Positions 46,286 through 55,469 of a stretch of 64,000 nt of DNA are shown in pieces. Where the stretch lies: the NCBI RefSeq assembly GCF_900239935.1, contig NZ_LT965928.1, positions 1,673,407 to 1,737,406 of the forward strand, in the 5' to 3' direction. Numbering within the stretch: position 1 is the first letter of the stretch; each line of letters starts with the position of its first letter. The stretch is from Pseudoalteromonas carrageenovora IAM 12662 (lineage in GTDB: Bacteria > Pseudomonadota > Gammaproteobacteria > Enterobacterales > Alteromonadaceae). The position numbers were made by a program, and so were the translations under genes. Under the pieces are notes generated by a model. That model had not been told where the DNA came from. It worked only from the letters and a program-made list of their open reading frames with translations, and did no database searches.

Positions 46286-47575
46286 ATGAAACACCAGCAT
46301 TTATTATATTTATCGGGCGCAGCTATTATATTTAGCGCAGGTAGTTTTGCTTTATCGATGGAAAAAGTAGAACACAGTAATTTAGAAGCCACAACGCATG
46401 TTGAAACCATAGTATTAGGCTCTGGGTGTTTTTGGGGAGCTGAAAAACGTTACGAAGCGCTAAATGGCGTGATTAATGCGGAGTCGGGTTATGCTGATGG
46501 AAGCGGTTTTAAAGCAACGTATAATAACATTACTGATCAATCACGCCGGTTTGATGAAAATAATTACGCTGAAGTTGTACAAGTTATGTATAACAGCAAT
46601 ATTATTTCCTCAGAGGATTTACTTAAAAATTACTTTGAAAGCCACGATCCAACGCAAATAAATCGCCAAGGTAACGATGTCGGTACTCAGTATCGCTCAG
46701 TTATTTTAACCACTTCAGATAAACAAGCCGAAATTGCAAACCAAGTTAAGTCGCAGTATCAGCAATTATTAACTGCCGCTAGTTATGGCAACATAACCAC
46801 TCAAATTAAAGCGCTTGAAGGGTTTGTATCAGCCGAAGAGTATCACCAAAATTATCTCGAAAAGAACCCAAATGGTTATTGCCCAGATCATTCTACCGGT
46901 GTTGTTTTTAATAAAAAACCAACTGAAAAAGTTGATAACGCCATGCTTTTAACCGGCAAACAAATTGTTGTTCTTGATTCACGAGAGTACTGCCCATACT
47001 GTGAAAAGTTTAAAAAAGCAGTGGCTAACGATTATAAAGGCACAGTGCCTATGTCGTTTCGTCATGCAGATCAGCTTGAAGGTTTAAAAATTAAATCGGC
47101 AACGTGGGCTACGCCTACCATACTTTTTTTAGAAAATGGTGAAGAAGTATACAGTCGTCAAGGTTATGCAAGCCCAGAGGAGTTTTATAAAGCATTAGGC
47201 GCATTTAAATTAGGCGATAGTGATGCCTATAAGGTTGCTTTTAATGCCCGTACAGACAGACCTTATTGTAAAGAGTACAAAGAGTTTAAAAACACACCCG
47301 ATGGCACGTTTGTAGATAAGCTAAGTGGTGAGCCACTATTTGATACACGCGATAGGTTTAACTCAGGCACTGGTTGGCTTTCATTCAAGAATCCTGTTAA
47401 AAATAGTGTCACTCAACACGATGATAGTAGCTGGGGTATGACACGCATTGAGCTTAAATCTAAAAGCACAGGTATTCATTTAGGGCATTTATTTCCAGGC
47501 GAAGGGCCAAGAGGCACAGACCGTTACTGTATTAATGCAACGGTGCTTGAGTTTATCCCACGTGATAAAAGCTAA
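46286..47575 (+). CDS. exported MsrA-thioredoxin-MsrB methionine sulfoxide reductase fusion
   Basis: 429 residues from ATG 46286 (AAGAGG seven bases before); an ATG at 46268 is further from any ribosome site. Signal peptide about 1-24. MsrA domain with the catalytic Cys48 in GSGCFWGAEKRYE and CPDHS; a thioredoxin-like domain at about 222-325 with CPYC; MsrB domain to the end, with GTGWLSF and the catalytic Cys near 415 in RYCIN. It reduces both stereoisomers of methionine sulfoxide in periplasmic proteins. The order MsrA-Trx-MsrB differs from the Trx-MsrA-MsrB order of Neisseria PilB. The MsrB part lacks the usual zinc-binding Cys pairs. Confidence 0.94.
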   Translation: MKHQHLLYLSGAAIIFSAGSFALSMEKVEHSNLEATTHVETIVLGSGCFWGAEKRYEALNGVINAESGYADGSGFKATYNNITDQSRRFDENNYAEVVQVMYNSNIISSEDLLKNYFESHDPTQINRQGNDVGTQYRSVILTTSDKQAEIANQVKSQYQQLLTAASYGNITTQIKALEGFVSAEEYHQNYLEKNPNGYCPDHSTGVVFNKKPTEKVDNAMLLTGKQIVVLDSREYCPYCEKFKKAVANDYKGTVPMSFRHADQLEGLKIKSATWATPTILFLENGEEVYSRQGYASPEEFYKALGAFKLGDSDAYKVAFNARTDRPYCKEYKEFKNTPDGTFVDKLSGEPLFDTRDRFNSGTGWLSFKNPVKNSVTQHDDSSWGMTRIELKSKSTGIHLGHLFPGEGPRGTDRYCINATVLEFIPRDKS

Positions 47576-47583
47576 ACATAAAT

Positions 47584-47612
47584 AGTAAAGCCCGATTTAA
47601 TCGGGCTTTACT
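47584..47612 (+). terminator. intrinsic terminator after the msrAB fusion
   Basis: Perfect 13-bp arms AGTAAAGCCCGAT-TTA-ATCGGGCTTTACT nine bases past the stop; short T run. Confidence 0.85.
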
Positions 47613-47680
47613 ATTTATATAGGAAAACTTTAACAAATCATGACTATGATATATAAATTAAATTAAGAATTTAAAATAGG

Positions 47681-48454
47681 ATGAACATCATTATTAAATT
47701 GCTTAACTACATAGCGCTGATTTATGGAGCTATAACTACGAGCTTTGTAGCAGCCCAGCCAATTGAGAAGTACGTAGTCGGTGTAGAAAATATAGAATAC
47801 CTTCCTTACTACGATGGTAGCGGTACAAATAAACTTGATTACTATGGTTTTAGCCGTGATTTATTAGAAATGTTTGCTGATAAGCAGGGTATAAAACTAG
47901 AGTTTTATTCACTACCTATTCCACGATTGTATAAAGAGTTTATAGAGCATCACCACGTAGACTTTAAATATCCTGATAACCCTAATTGGCAAGTGGGTTA
48001 CAAACAGACGCTTAATACAGCCATTAATTATTCTGAACCCTCTTTAGTTACTCATACAGGCATAGCAAGTTTAAAACAAAACATTACACTCAAAGACTGT
48101 AAATCACTTGCTAAGGTGCGCGGTTTTACTTTGCAAGGATTAAATGAACTCACCACCAAGCCATCACTAAAAGTAGTTGAAACCAACAACGTAATCGAAA
48201 TGATCTACTTACTATACAAAGAGCGAATAGACTGCATATACATATCTCATGATGTACTTGAATATAACTTAGGCGCGTTTTTTGACACCACAGTGCCGGT
48301 TTATTTTCAGCACCATTTACCAGTAGATGAACAAGCCTTTTTATTATCTACAATAAATTATCCTAAGTTAGTTGAAAAATTTAATGCTTTTTTAAAAAAC
48401 AATAAGCAAAAAATAAATGCACTTAAGCTAAAGCATAAGATAATCATTGAATAA
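47681..48454 (+). CDS. periplasmic solute-binding-like protein (SBP_bac_3 type)
   Basis: 257 residues with an N-terminal signal peptide (about 1-25, cleavage after VAA). The mature part has the layout of family 3 extracellular solute-binding proteins: YYGFSRDLLEMFADKQGIKLEFYSLP near the start and, later, VVETNNVIEMIYLLYKERIDCI, the usual second-lobe pattern. No transporter genes are adjacent. Such orphan members are common in Alteromonadales and may feed sensors or be remnants; the ligand is unknown. No good ribosome site is visible before the ATG. Confidence 0.72.
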   Translation: MNIIIKLLNYIALIYGAITTSFVAAQPIEKYVVGVENIEYLPYYDGSGTNKLDYYGFSRDLLEMFADKQGIKLEFYSLPIPRLYKEFIEHHHVDFKYPDNPNWQVGYKQTLNTAINYSEPSLVTHTGIASLKQNITLKDCKSLAKVRGFTLQGLNELTTKPSLKVVETNNVIEMIYLLYKERIDCIYISHDVLEYNLGAFFDTTVPVYFQHHLPVDEQAFLLSTINYPKLVEKFNAFLKNNKQKINALKLKHKIIIE

Positions 48455-48460
48455 ATAGGG

Positions 48461-48813
48461 GGGATAATAAAAACGGCCCATATAAAGTCACCACCTTACA
48501 TGAACCGCTTTTCACACTGACAACATCTTACACACACAATATAAGATTAGGTTTGCTACAAAGTAGCTAATTTGATTACTGGGTGGAGCTGGTGGAATAA
48601 AAAACAGTTCAAACTAAGTCACCACCTAATTTGAACTGCTTTTTCACACTGACAACATCTTACACACACAATATAAGATTCGGTTTGCTACAACGTAGCT
48701 AATTTTATTACTGCGTGGAGTTGGTGGAATAAAAAACAGTTCAAATTAAGTCACCACCTAACTTGAACTGCTTTTTCACACTGACAACATCTTACACACA
48801 CAATATAAGATTC
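48461..48813. repeat. tandem array of about 2.7 copies of a 132-bp structured unit
   Basis: Copies at 48461-48590, 48591-48722 and 48723-48813 (third truncated). Each full unit can form three hairpins: CAGTTCAAA/TTTGAACTG around a conserved AAGTCACCACC loop (48605-48638 in copy 2), ATCTTA/TAAGAT (48657-48679) and GCTAC-AAC-GTAGC (48687-48699). In copy 1 the first stem differs but keeps pairing at two positions through paired changes (A-T to G-C, A-T to T-A). No ORF runs through the array. Identity and function are unknown. Confidence 0.85.
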
Positions 48814-49151
48814 TTTTATTACCTAGTTAGAGCTATCACCTCTAAAAAGGTTGCATTTATTTGGTGCAAAACAATAAATTACTTTAAATAACTAAAGATA
48901 TTTCATTGCTTGTTTGCGATGGATTAACTTTAAAATAAACCTACAAACTCGACAAACGATAAAAATAAAACTAATAAGTGAAAAAAATTAAGTTATAGAC
49001 TTTAGTCTAGGGTTGGTTTTTAAGTGCTTGTTTATTAATAAGTAAAACTAAAAGATCGCAAAGGGGAATAATAGGGCGGCGATTAAGTAACTATTTTTAA
49101 ATAATTAAAAAGTAGTATTGCGTGCTTTAGGTGCTCGTCGCCCTATATAAG
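48814..49151. other. intergenic region between the tandem array and the lysR gene
   Basis: AT-rich and without a convincing gene. Near its end TAGGGCGGCGA (49072-49082) pairs with TCGTCGCCCTA (49135-49145) with one mismatch across 52 bases, just behind the lysR stop; it could mark the lysR transcript end. Confidence 0.5.
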
Positions 49152-50033
49152 TTAACTTTGAATTTTTCGAAAAGTAGATACAACCCATTTTGCAAATAAA
49201 TCTAGTGCCGGATTGGGTGTGTTAGTTTCATGCTGAACTAAGTAATATTTATCTTTAGTGGTAAGGGGCCGCTCAAAAAGTTTATATAACCATTGTTCAT
49301 CAATCCAACTTTGACTAATTGGTAATGGGATAAGTGAAATGCCTATACCTTGCTGTGCTGCCCGTGCTACACCAAACATACTGTCTATCTGAATAATTTG
49401 TGTAGGCGAAAAGTCATCAATCCCGGCTTTTTCAGCCCACTGATGCCATGCCCACGGGCGCGCTTTGTGTAGAATAAGCGGTACTTGATTAAGCGCTTGG
49501 CAATGATCGTCTTTCCATTGCTTTAAAAGCTTTTCATTACATGCAGGTATGTACTCAAGATTAAACAGCTCTGTAGCTAAGCCTTCAGTGGGTTTACTCG
49601 ATGACAAAACAATCGATAAATCACTATGACGCGTTAACTCTTTACGGGTTTTTAGCGTATCCATTTGCAAGTTTATATTAGGATGCTCTGACGTCCACTC
49701 ACTTAGCTTTGGCATAAGCAATTCGCTGGCAAAAAATTCAGGCAATGTAATTGTTAAATTAGTATTTTGTTGCATTTGACTAAACTCATTAATAGTGCCC
49801 TCCAGGGTGCTAATAATGGGAGATATAGCATCAAAAAAGTTTTTTCCTGCTGTAGTTAAACTAATAGAGCGTGTTTTACGTTGGAATAGCTCTATTCCAA
49901 GTTGTTCCTCAAGTTGTTTTATTTGATGGCTTACCGCAGACGGCGTTAAGTACAGCTCATTGGCTGCATGCTTAAAACTTAAACTTCTTGCTGCAAAGCA
50001 AAAAGAGCGGAGGCCACGTATAGGAGTTTGCAT
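49152..50033 (-). CDS. LysR-family transcriptional regulator
   Basis: 293 residues. The N-terminal winged helix-turn-helix (about 5-64) reads LRSFCFAARSLSFKHAANEL and SAVSHQIKQLEEQLGIELFQR; the rest is the LysR substrate-binding domain. FKHAANELYLTPSAVSHQ resembles the GcvA/AmpR-like subgroup. It is single; neither neighbour is divergent from it, so the usual guide to its target is missing. It may be unrelated to the leucine operon that follows. Confidence 0.92.
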   Translation of the reverse strand: MQTPIRGLRSFCFAARSLSFKHAANELYLTPSAVSHQIKQLEEQLGIELFQRKTRSISLTTAGKNFFDAISPIISTLEGTINEFSQMQQNTNLTITLPEFFASELLMPKLSEWTSEHPNINLQMDTLKTRKELTRHSDLSIVLSSSKPTEGLATELFNLEYIPACNEKLLKQWKDDHCQALNQVPLILHKARPWAWHQWAEKAGIDDFSPTQIIQIDSMFGVARAAQQGIGISLIPLPISQSWIDEQWLYKLFERPLTTKDKYYLVQHETNTPNPALDLFAKWVVSTFRKIQS

Positions 50034-50369
50034 GTTTTCCAGTATTATTTAATTTATTAAGACGCCTATCTAAGGCAAAAATCGAACCAACTATTTAATA
50101 TAATAATATCAATTAGTTAAAAATAAAATTGACGCTAGTTCACAAAAAAGGTGCAGACTATCTACAAATTAGTGCAATTAATCTAAGCGCTTACATTTTA
50201 TTTATAAAGCTATTATAGATATAAATTTACTACAGATGTATGAATAAGACAGTAATAGGCAAAAAAAATCCCTCTTGCGAGGGATTTTGGGTAACTCAGC
50301 GCCATTGGCACTGGGAATGAGGTCGGTACATGGTAAAGCTATTCAAATTTATGTGATTAGTAACATAAT
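50034..50369. other. intergenic region between lysR and scoB
   Basis: Contains the lysR promoter region and, at 50262-50290, the terminator of the leucine operon. No gene is seen. Confidence 0.6.
50262..50290 (-). terminator. intrinsic terminator of the liu-sco operon
   Basis: AAAATCCCTC-TTGC-GAGGGATTTT with a long T tract on the minus-strand transcript, about 80 bases past the scoB stop. Confidence 0.9.
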
Positions 50370-51026
50370 TTAAAAAACCATTTCTGGTACTTCACCGTCA
50401 ACAAGTAATTTACCTGCTGTTTTACTAATTATTTCATCAACTGATACGCCAGGAGCACGTTCTAATAAATGAAATGCGCCGTCTTTAACTTCTAATACGG
50501 CTAAATCTGTTACTATTTTTTTAACGCAATTAACGCCTGTAAGCGGTAAATAGCAGTTTTCTAGCAATTTAGAATCACCATGCTTACTTGCATGGGTCAT
50601 AGTAACAATAATATTCTTTGCCCCAGCGACTAAATCCATTGCGCCCCCCATGCCTTTAATCAGCTTTTTGGGGATCATCCACGAGGCAATGTTGCCGCTT
50701 TGGTCTACTTCAAATGCACCCAGAACGGTTAAGTCTACATGACCACCCCGTATCATGGCAAAACTATCTGCACTATTAAATATGGCTGCACCTGTTGCAG
50801 CTGTCACGGTTTCTTTACCCGCGTTTATCATATCTGCGTCTAGCTCGGCTTTTGTTGGGTAGGGACCCATACCTAAAAGCCCATTTTCTGACTGTAACAT
50901 AACTTCAATACCATCAGGTACATAGTTTGCGACGAGTGTCGGAATTCCTATGCCTAAATTAACGTAGTAGCCATCTTTAAGTTCTTGTGCAACGCGCATT
51001 GCAACTTGTTCACGTGATAATGCCAT
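50370..51026 (-). CDS. scoB: 3-oxoacid CoA-transferase subunit B
   Basis: 218 residues. With ScoA it transfers CoA from succinyl-CoA to acetoacetate, activating the ketone body made by LiuE. The active-site Glu lies in LQSENGLLGMGPYP. YYVNLGIGIPTLVANYVP and GGAMDLVAGAKNIIVTM are family blocks. Last gene of the leucine operon, 14 bases behind scoA and followed by a strong terminator. Confidence 0.95.
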   Translation of the reverse strand: MALSREQVAMRVAQELKDGYYVNLGIGIPTLVANYVPDGIEVMLQSENGLLGMGPYPTKAELDADMINAGKETVTAATGAAIFNSADSFAMIRGGHVDLTVLGAFEVDQSGNIASWMIPKKLIKGMGGAMDLVAGAKNIIVTMTHASKHGDSKLLENCYLPLTGVNCVKKIVTDLAVLEVKDGAFHLLERAPGVSVDEIISKTAGKLLVDGEVPEMVF

Positions 51027-51040
51027 AACTGTGCTCCTGC

Positions 51041-51739
51041 TTAATCTCGTGTTGTTACACGTTCAATGCGTTTTTCAAAGTTACCTTTAATAACGCGATT
51101 TACAAAAATACCTGGGGTATGAATTTGGCTTGGCTCAAGCTCACCGGGTTCTACAATTTCCTCTACTTCGGCAACGGTAATTTTACCTGCTGTTGCCGCC
51201 ATAGGGTTAAAGTTCATAGCGGTGTGTCTAAATACTAAATTACCAAAGCGGTCGGCTTTCCACGCTTTTACAATGGCAAACTCACCCGTTATAGACTCTT
51301 CTAAAATATAAGGGCGACCGTTAAATTCTTTTACCTCTTTACCCTCAGCAACAGGCGTACCGTAACCTGTGGCGGTATAAAACGCCGGGATACCCGCACC
51401 GCCTGCACGCATTTTTTCAGCAAGCGTGCCTTGTGGGGTAAGCTCTACATCTATTTCGCCGCTAAGAAGTTGTTGCTCGAATAGGGCGTTTTCGCCAACG
51501 TATGAGGCAATAACTTTTTTTATTTGTTTGTCTTTGAGTAAAATACCCAACCCAAAGTCATCTACACCGCAGTTATTAGAAACTACCGTTAGCTCTTTGG
51601 TTTTCATGTGCTTAATTTGTTTAATTAAGCCCTCAGGAATACCGCATAAACCAAAACCACCAGCAATTATGGTATCGCCATCTTTTAAACCTGCCATTGC
51701 AGCTTCGTAACTAGAAACCACTTTATCAAAACCGGCCAT
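51041..51739 (-). CDS. scoA: 3-oxoacid CoA-transferase subunit A
   Basis: 232 residues; [20 protein letters not shown] near the N-terminus is the CoA-transferase signature, followed by [16 protein letters not shown] and [24 protein letters not shown]. Forms the succinyl-CoA:acetoacetate CoA-transferase with ScoB. GAGGAGAG precedes the ATG. 45 bases behind liuE in the same operon. Confidence 0.95.
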   Translation of the reverse strand: MAGFDKVVSSYEAAMAGLKDGDTIIAGGFGLCGIPEGLIKQIKHMKTKELTVVSNNCGVDDFGLGILLKDKQIKKVIASYVGENALFEQQLLSGEIDVELTPQGTLAEKMRAGGAGIPAFYTATGYGTPVAEGKEVKEFNGRPYILEESITGEFAIVKAWKADRFGNLVFRHTAMNFNPMAATAGKITVAEVEEIVEPGELEPSQIHTPGIFVNRVIKGNFEKRIERVTTRD

Positions 51740-51784
51740 GAGACTCTCCTCATTGTGTTAACTGCCATTTGGCGAGTCAAACTA

Positions 51785-52687
51785 TTATTTTTGTGTGTTG
51801 TGCAGTGCAATTGCCACTTTACTTACAGGGGCTTTACCTAGTGCTTGCGTAATTTGCCAACCTGCGTTACTTAACCTTTGTAAATCAATTCCGTGCGTTA
51901 TGCCAAGCCCATTGAGTAAGTAAACCACATCTTCAGTGGCAACATTTCCTGACGCACCCTTTGCATAAGGGCACCCGCCAAGGCCTGCAACAGCGGCATC
52001 AACCGTTGCTATTCCTAAGCTCAGTGCTGCGTAAATATTTGTGAGCGCTTGGCCATAAGTATCATGAAAGTGAACCGCTAATTTAGTCTTATCTATGTGT
52101 TGTAATAATAAAGATAACACCTCGGTAATTTTATTGGCGGTACCAACTCCTACGGTATCGCCAAGGCTTACCTCATAACAGCCAAGTGCAAGTAGCTTTT
52201 GTGTTACTTCTAGCACTTTTTGTGGCGCTATGTCACCTTCGTATGGGCAACCAGCAATGCAGCTTACATAACCACGCACGCGTATGTTATTGGCTTTTGC
52301 AAACGCCATTACTTCACTAAAGCGTTCAATACTCTCATCAATGCTGCAGTTTATGTTTTTTTGGCAAAACGATTCGCTTGCAGCAGTAAAAATAGCAAAT
52401 TCTTTAACACCTGCATCCAGTGCAGCTTGGGCACCTTTTAAATTAGGCGTAAGGGCGCTTAAATTTACGTGGGGTAAATCAAGCGCTTTTATCACGTCTG
52501 CTGAGTCGGCCATTTGTGGCACCCATTTAGGTGATACAAATGCACCTGCTTCTATATCTTTTAAGCCTGCATCACTGAGTGCATTAATTAAGGTGATTTT
52601 ATCTTTTGAAGACACCGCTTTTTCGTTTTGCAGACCATCGCGGACACCCATTTCTACAATACGCACTTTTTTAGGAAAGGCGGTCAT
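51785..52687 (-). CDS. liuE: hydroxymethylglutaryl-CoA lyase
   Basis: Cleaves HMG-CoA to acetoacetate and acetyl-CoA, last step of the leucine route. 300 residues from ATG 52687, which overlaps the liuD stop by one base (TAATG); the frame open to 52768 lies inside liuD. MGVRDGLQNE (substrate-binding Arg-Asp), SCIAGCPYEG, VHFHDTYGQAL and AGLGGCPYAKGASGNVATEDV (catalytic Cys) are visible. Confidence 0.95.
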   Translation of the reverse strand: MTAFPKKVRIVEMGVRDGLQNEKAVSSKDKITLINALSDAGLKDIEAGAFVSPKWVPQMADSADVIKALDLPHVNLSALTPNLKGAQAALDAGVKEFAIFTAASESFCQKNINCSIDESIERFSEVMAFAKANNIRVRGYVSCIAGCPYEGDIAPQKVLEVTQKLLALGCYEVSLGDTVGVGTANKITEVLSLLLQHIDKTKLAVHFHDTYGQALTNIYAALSLGIATVDAAVAGLGGCPYAKGASGNVATEDVVYLLNGLGITHGIDLQRLSNAGWQITQALGKAPVSKVAIALHNTQK

Positions 52688-54678
52688 TACGATGCCTCCT
52701 GCGCCGTGGTATCTTCTACAATTGCAAGTAGGGCACCATGGGTTACAAGTTCGCCCTCGGCAAAACAATAACTTTGTAAAATACCATCGTGTGGAGCGCT
52801 CAGCGTGTATTCCATTTTCATGGCTTCAATAATAACAACCGCATCGCCTTTAGTAATGGTGCTACCTACATCAGCTAAATGTTTAACTACTGTGCCATTA
52901 AGTGGCGCAGCAAGTGGCAATGCGTCATTTTCGTGGCTGCTAATGTAATGTTTAGTATTTAGAGCAAGCTTGATTTGCAGCGCAGCAAACATCACGCTAA
53001 TACTGTTATCAACGTGGCTTACGTGGGCGGTAAATTTTTCGCCATTAATAAACACGCTGCATACGTTTTGGATTATTTCACCGGTAACCTCAAACGGTTT
53101 TTCATTATGGTTAATGACATAACCCGTTTTAGTTTTAACGGCGTTTATAGGTAAATCTGTAAATGGAACATCCACTTTTTGCGGTGCATTAAGCGTAAAA
53201 CCACTTAATTGTTGCCAAGGGCTTGAACTTTGAACAGCTGCGTTTTTAGCGCTAAGCGATTCAAGGTAGGTAAAGGCTGCAATTACGTGTGCTTTTTCAA
53301 GTGCGATACTATCTATACTCACCAATGCATCACCTTGCTCAGCAATAAAGTGGGTACTTGGCGCACCTTGAGCAAACGTAGGGTGGCTTGCTAAGTTATG
53401 TAAAAAGCCAATGTTAGTGCTAAAACCCGCTAAGTGAAATTGCTCAAGTGCATGGCGTAAACGCGATAATGCTTGCTCTCGGTTATCATCATGCACAATC
53501 AGTTTTGCAATCATAGGGTCGTAAAACGGGCTTATTTCATCGCCTTGTGCAATACCGGTATCAATACGTACAAACTCACTGTTAAGTGGTGTGCTTAACG
53601 CTTCTATTGTGCCCGAGCAGGGAATAAAGTCGTTACTTGGATCTTCTGCATAAATACGCGCTTCAAAACTATGACCCTGTAATTGAATATCACTTTGTGT
53701 TAATGGCAGCGTTTGCCCAGCGGCAATATTAATTTGCCAATTAACTAAATCTACACCAGTTACCATTTCTGTCACAGGGTGTTCTACTTGCAGGCGCGTG
53801 TTCATTTCCATAAAGAAAAACTCATCACCGCACAGCAAAAACTCAACGGTTCCTGCACCTCTGTAATTTATTGCCAGGGCACAGCGTACTGCGGCTTCAC
53901 CCATTTCTTTACGTAGTTCATCGCTTAAACCAGGCGCTGGCGCTTCTTCAATAACTTTTTGATGACGGCGCTGCAGGGAACAATCCCGATCACCTAAATA
54001 AACACAGTTACCGTGGTTATCGGCAAATACCTGTACTTCAACATGGCGAGGCTGGTTAACGTAGCGCTCAAGCAGTACTAAGTCGTTACCAAAACCGGCT
54101 ATTGCTTCACGCTGTGCGCCCTCAAGTGCAGTTATAAAATCGTTAGCTTGCTCAACAACGCGCATGCCTTTACCGCCGCCACCAAAGGCCGCTTTAATAA
54201 GCACGGGATAGCCAATTTTTTCAGCCTCAGATTGTAAAAAAGCAGGGTCTTGATTATCACCATAATACCCAGGCACTAATGGCACATTGGCACCGGCCAT
54301 TATTTCTTTAGCGCGGGTTTTAGAGCCCATAGCCTCTATGCTGCTTGCAAGTGGGCCAATAAACGCAATGTTGTTTGCTTCACAGGCTTTAGCAAATTCG
54401 CTGTTTTCAGATAAAAATCCATAACCTGGGTGAATACAGTCAGCGCCTGCATTTTTAGCTACTTGCAAAATTTTATCGGCGACTAGGTATGAGTCTTTAC
54501 TTGGTGCAGGGCCAATGTGGTAGGCCTCATCAGCCATTTTTACATGTTGTGCATGTTTGTCGGCGTCAGAATAAACAGCAACTGTCGTTAGGCCCATTTG
54601 TTTTGCACTTCGCATTACACGGCATGCAATTTCACCACGGTTGGCAATTAATATCTTTTTTAAAGTGTGTGTGTTCAT
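52687..54678 (-). CDS. liuD: methylcrotonyl-CoA carboxylase alpha (biotin) subunit
   Basis: 663 residues from ATG 54678 (TAGGA six bases before; a TTG at 54699 would overlap liuC). Biotin carboxylase domain 1-450 with KILIANRGEIACRV, GGGGKGMR ATP loop and RDCSLQRRHQKVIEEAPAP; a BT linker; and a C-terminal biotin-carrier domain with the biotinylated Lys in VIIEAMKMEYTLSAP. With LiuB it carboxylates 3-methylcrotonyl-CoA. Confidence 0.96.
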   Translation of the reverse strand: MNTHTLKKILIANRGEIACRVMRSAKQMGLTTVAVYSDADKHAQHVKMADEAYHIGPAPSKDSYLVADKILQVAKNAGADCIHPGYGFLSENSEFAKACEANNIAFIGPLASSIEAMGSKTRAKEIMAGANVPLVPGYYGDNQDPAFLQSEAEKIGYPVLIKAAFGGGGKGMRVVEQANDFITALEGAQREAIAGFGNDLVLLERYVNQPRHVEVQVFADNHGNCVYLGDRDCSLQRRHQKVIEEAPAPGLSDELRKEMGEAAVRCALAINYRGAGTVEFLLCGDEFFFMEMNTRLQVEHPVTEMVTGVDLVNWQINIAAGQTLPLTQSDIQLQGHSFEARIYAEDPSNDFIPCSGTIEALSTPLNSEFVRIDTGIAQGDEISPFYDPMIAKLIVHDDNREQALSRLRHALEQFHLAGFSTNIGFLHNLASHPTFAQGAPSTHFIAEQGDALVSIDSIALEKAHVIAAFTYLESLSAKNAAVQSSSPWQQLSGFTLNAPQKVDVPFTDLPINAVKTKTGYVINHNEKPFEVTGEIIQNVCSVFINGEKFTAHVSHVDNSISVMFAALQIKLALNTKHYISSHENDALPLAAPLNGTVVKHLADVGSTITKGDAVVIIEAMKMEYTLSAPHDGILQSYCFAEGELVTHGALLAIVEDTTAQEAS

Positions 54679-54686
54679 AGTTAATC

Positions 54687-55457
54687 CTACAGTTGCCAAG
54701 CGGGAGGGCGTTTATCAAAAAAGGCACTTAGCCCTTCTTGGCCTTCGTCCGATACACGAATTTTTGCAATACGTTCGGCCGTGAGCTCAATAAGTTCATC
54801 GTTAATTGGCTTATTTGCTACATCATTTATTAATGATTTAGCGGCTTTTACAGCTACAGGGCCGTTATCGATTAATGTTTGCAGCATGTTATCAAGTGCA
54901 CAATCTAAATTGCCGGTTACCTGATGAACCAAACCAAGTTGTTTTGCTGTGTGGGCATCAAACACCTCGGCGGTTAAAAAGTAGCGGCGCGCAGCGCGCT
55001 CACCAATTGCTTTAATTACATAGGGGCTAATTACCGCAGGGGTAAGTCCTAATTTTACTTCACTTAAGCAAAACTGGGCGTCATCTTTACTTAGGGCAAT
55101 ATCGCAACATGCAATTAAGCCCAGAGCGCCGCCAAACGCAGCGCCTTGTACAGCACATATGGTTGGATGAGGGGAGGTCGCTAACACCTGCATTAATTTA
55201 GCGAGCTGCATAGAGTCGGCAAGGTTATCGGCGTAATTGTTATCAGCCATTGATTTCATCCAGGCTAAATCGGCACCTGCAGAAAAATGCTTTCCTTCAG
55301 TTTTTAAAACCAAAGCGCGAATATCGAGCGTATTTGCATGCTCTATGCACTGAATTAGCTCGTGTATTACTTCACTATTAAATGCGTTACGTTTTTCAAC
55401 TCGGCTTAAAACAAGTACAGCCACATTAGATTTTGTTATTTGTAGTGTTACTGACAT
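54687..55457 (-). CDS. liuC: methylglutaconyl-CoA hydratase
   Basis: 256-residue enoyl-CoA hydratase/isomerase-fold protein. HFSAGADLAWMKSMADN and GAAFGGALGLIACCDIALS give the oxyanion hole; SEVKLGLTPAVISPYV gives the catalytic Glu region. Its place between liuB and liuD specifies 3-methylglutaconyl-CoA as substrate. Eight bases lie between its stop and the liuD start. Confidence 0.93.
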   Translation of the reverse strand: MSVTLQITKSNVAVLVLSRVEKRNAFNSEVIHELIQCIEHANTLDIRALVLKTEGKHFSAGADLAWMKSMADNNYADNLADSMQLAKLMQVLATSPHPTICAVQGAAFGGALGLIACCDIALSKDDAQFCLSEVKLGLTPAVISPYVIKAIGERAARRYFLTAEVFDAHTAKQLGLVHQVTGNLDCALDNMLQTLIDNGPVAVKAAKSLINDVANKPINDELIELTAERIAKIRVSDEGQEGLSAFFDKRPPAWQL

Positions 55458-55469
55458 TTTTCGCTCCGG

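Noticed and set aside
48461..48813. CRISPR array
   Set aside because: Units are 132 bp with near-identical sequence throughout; there are no short repeats separated by unique spacers and no cas genes.
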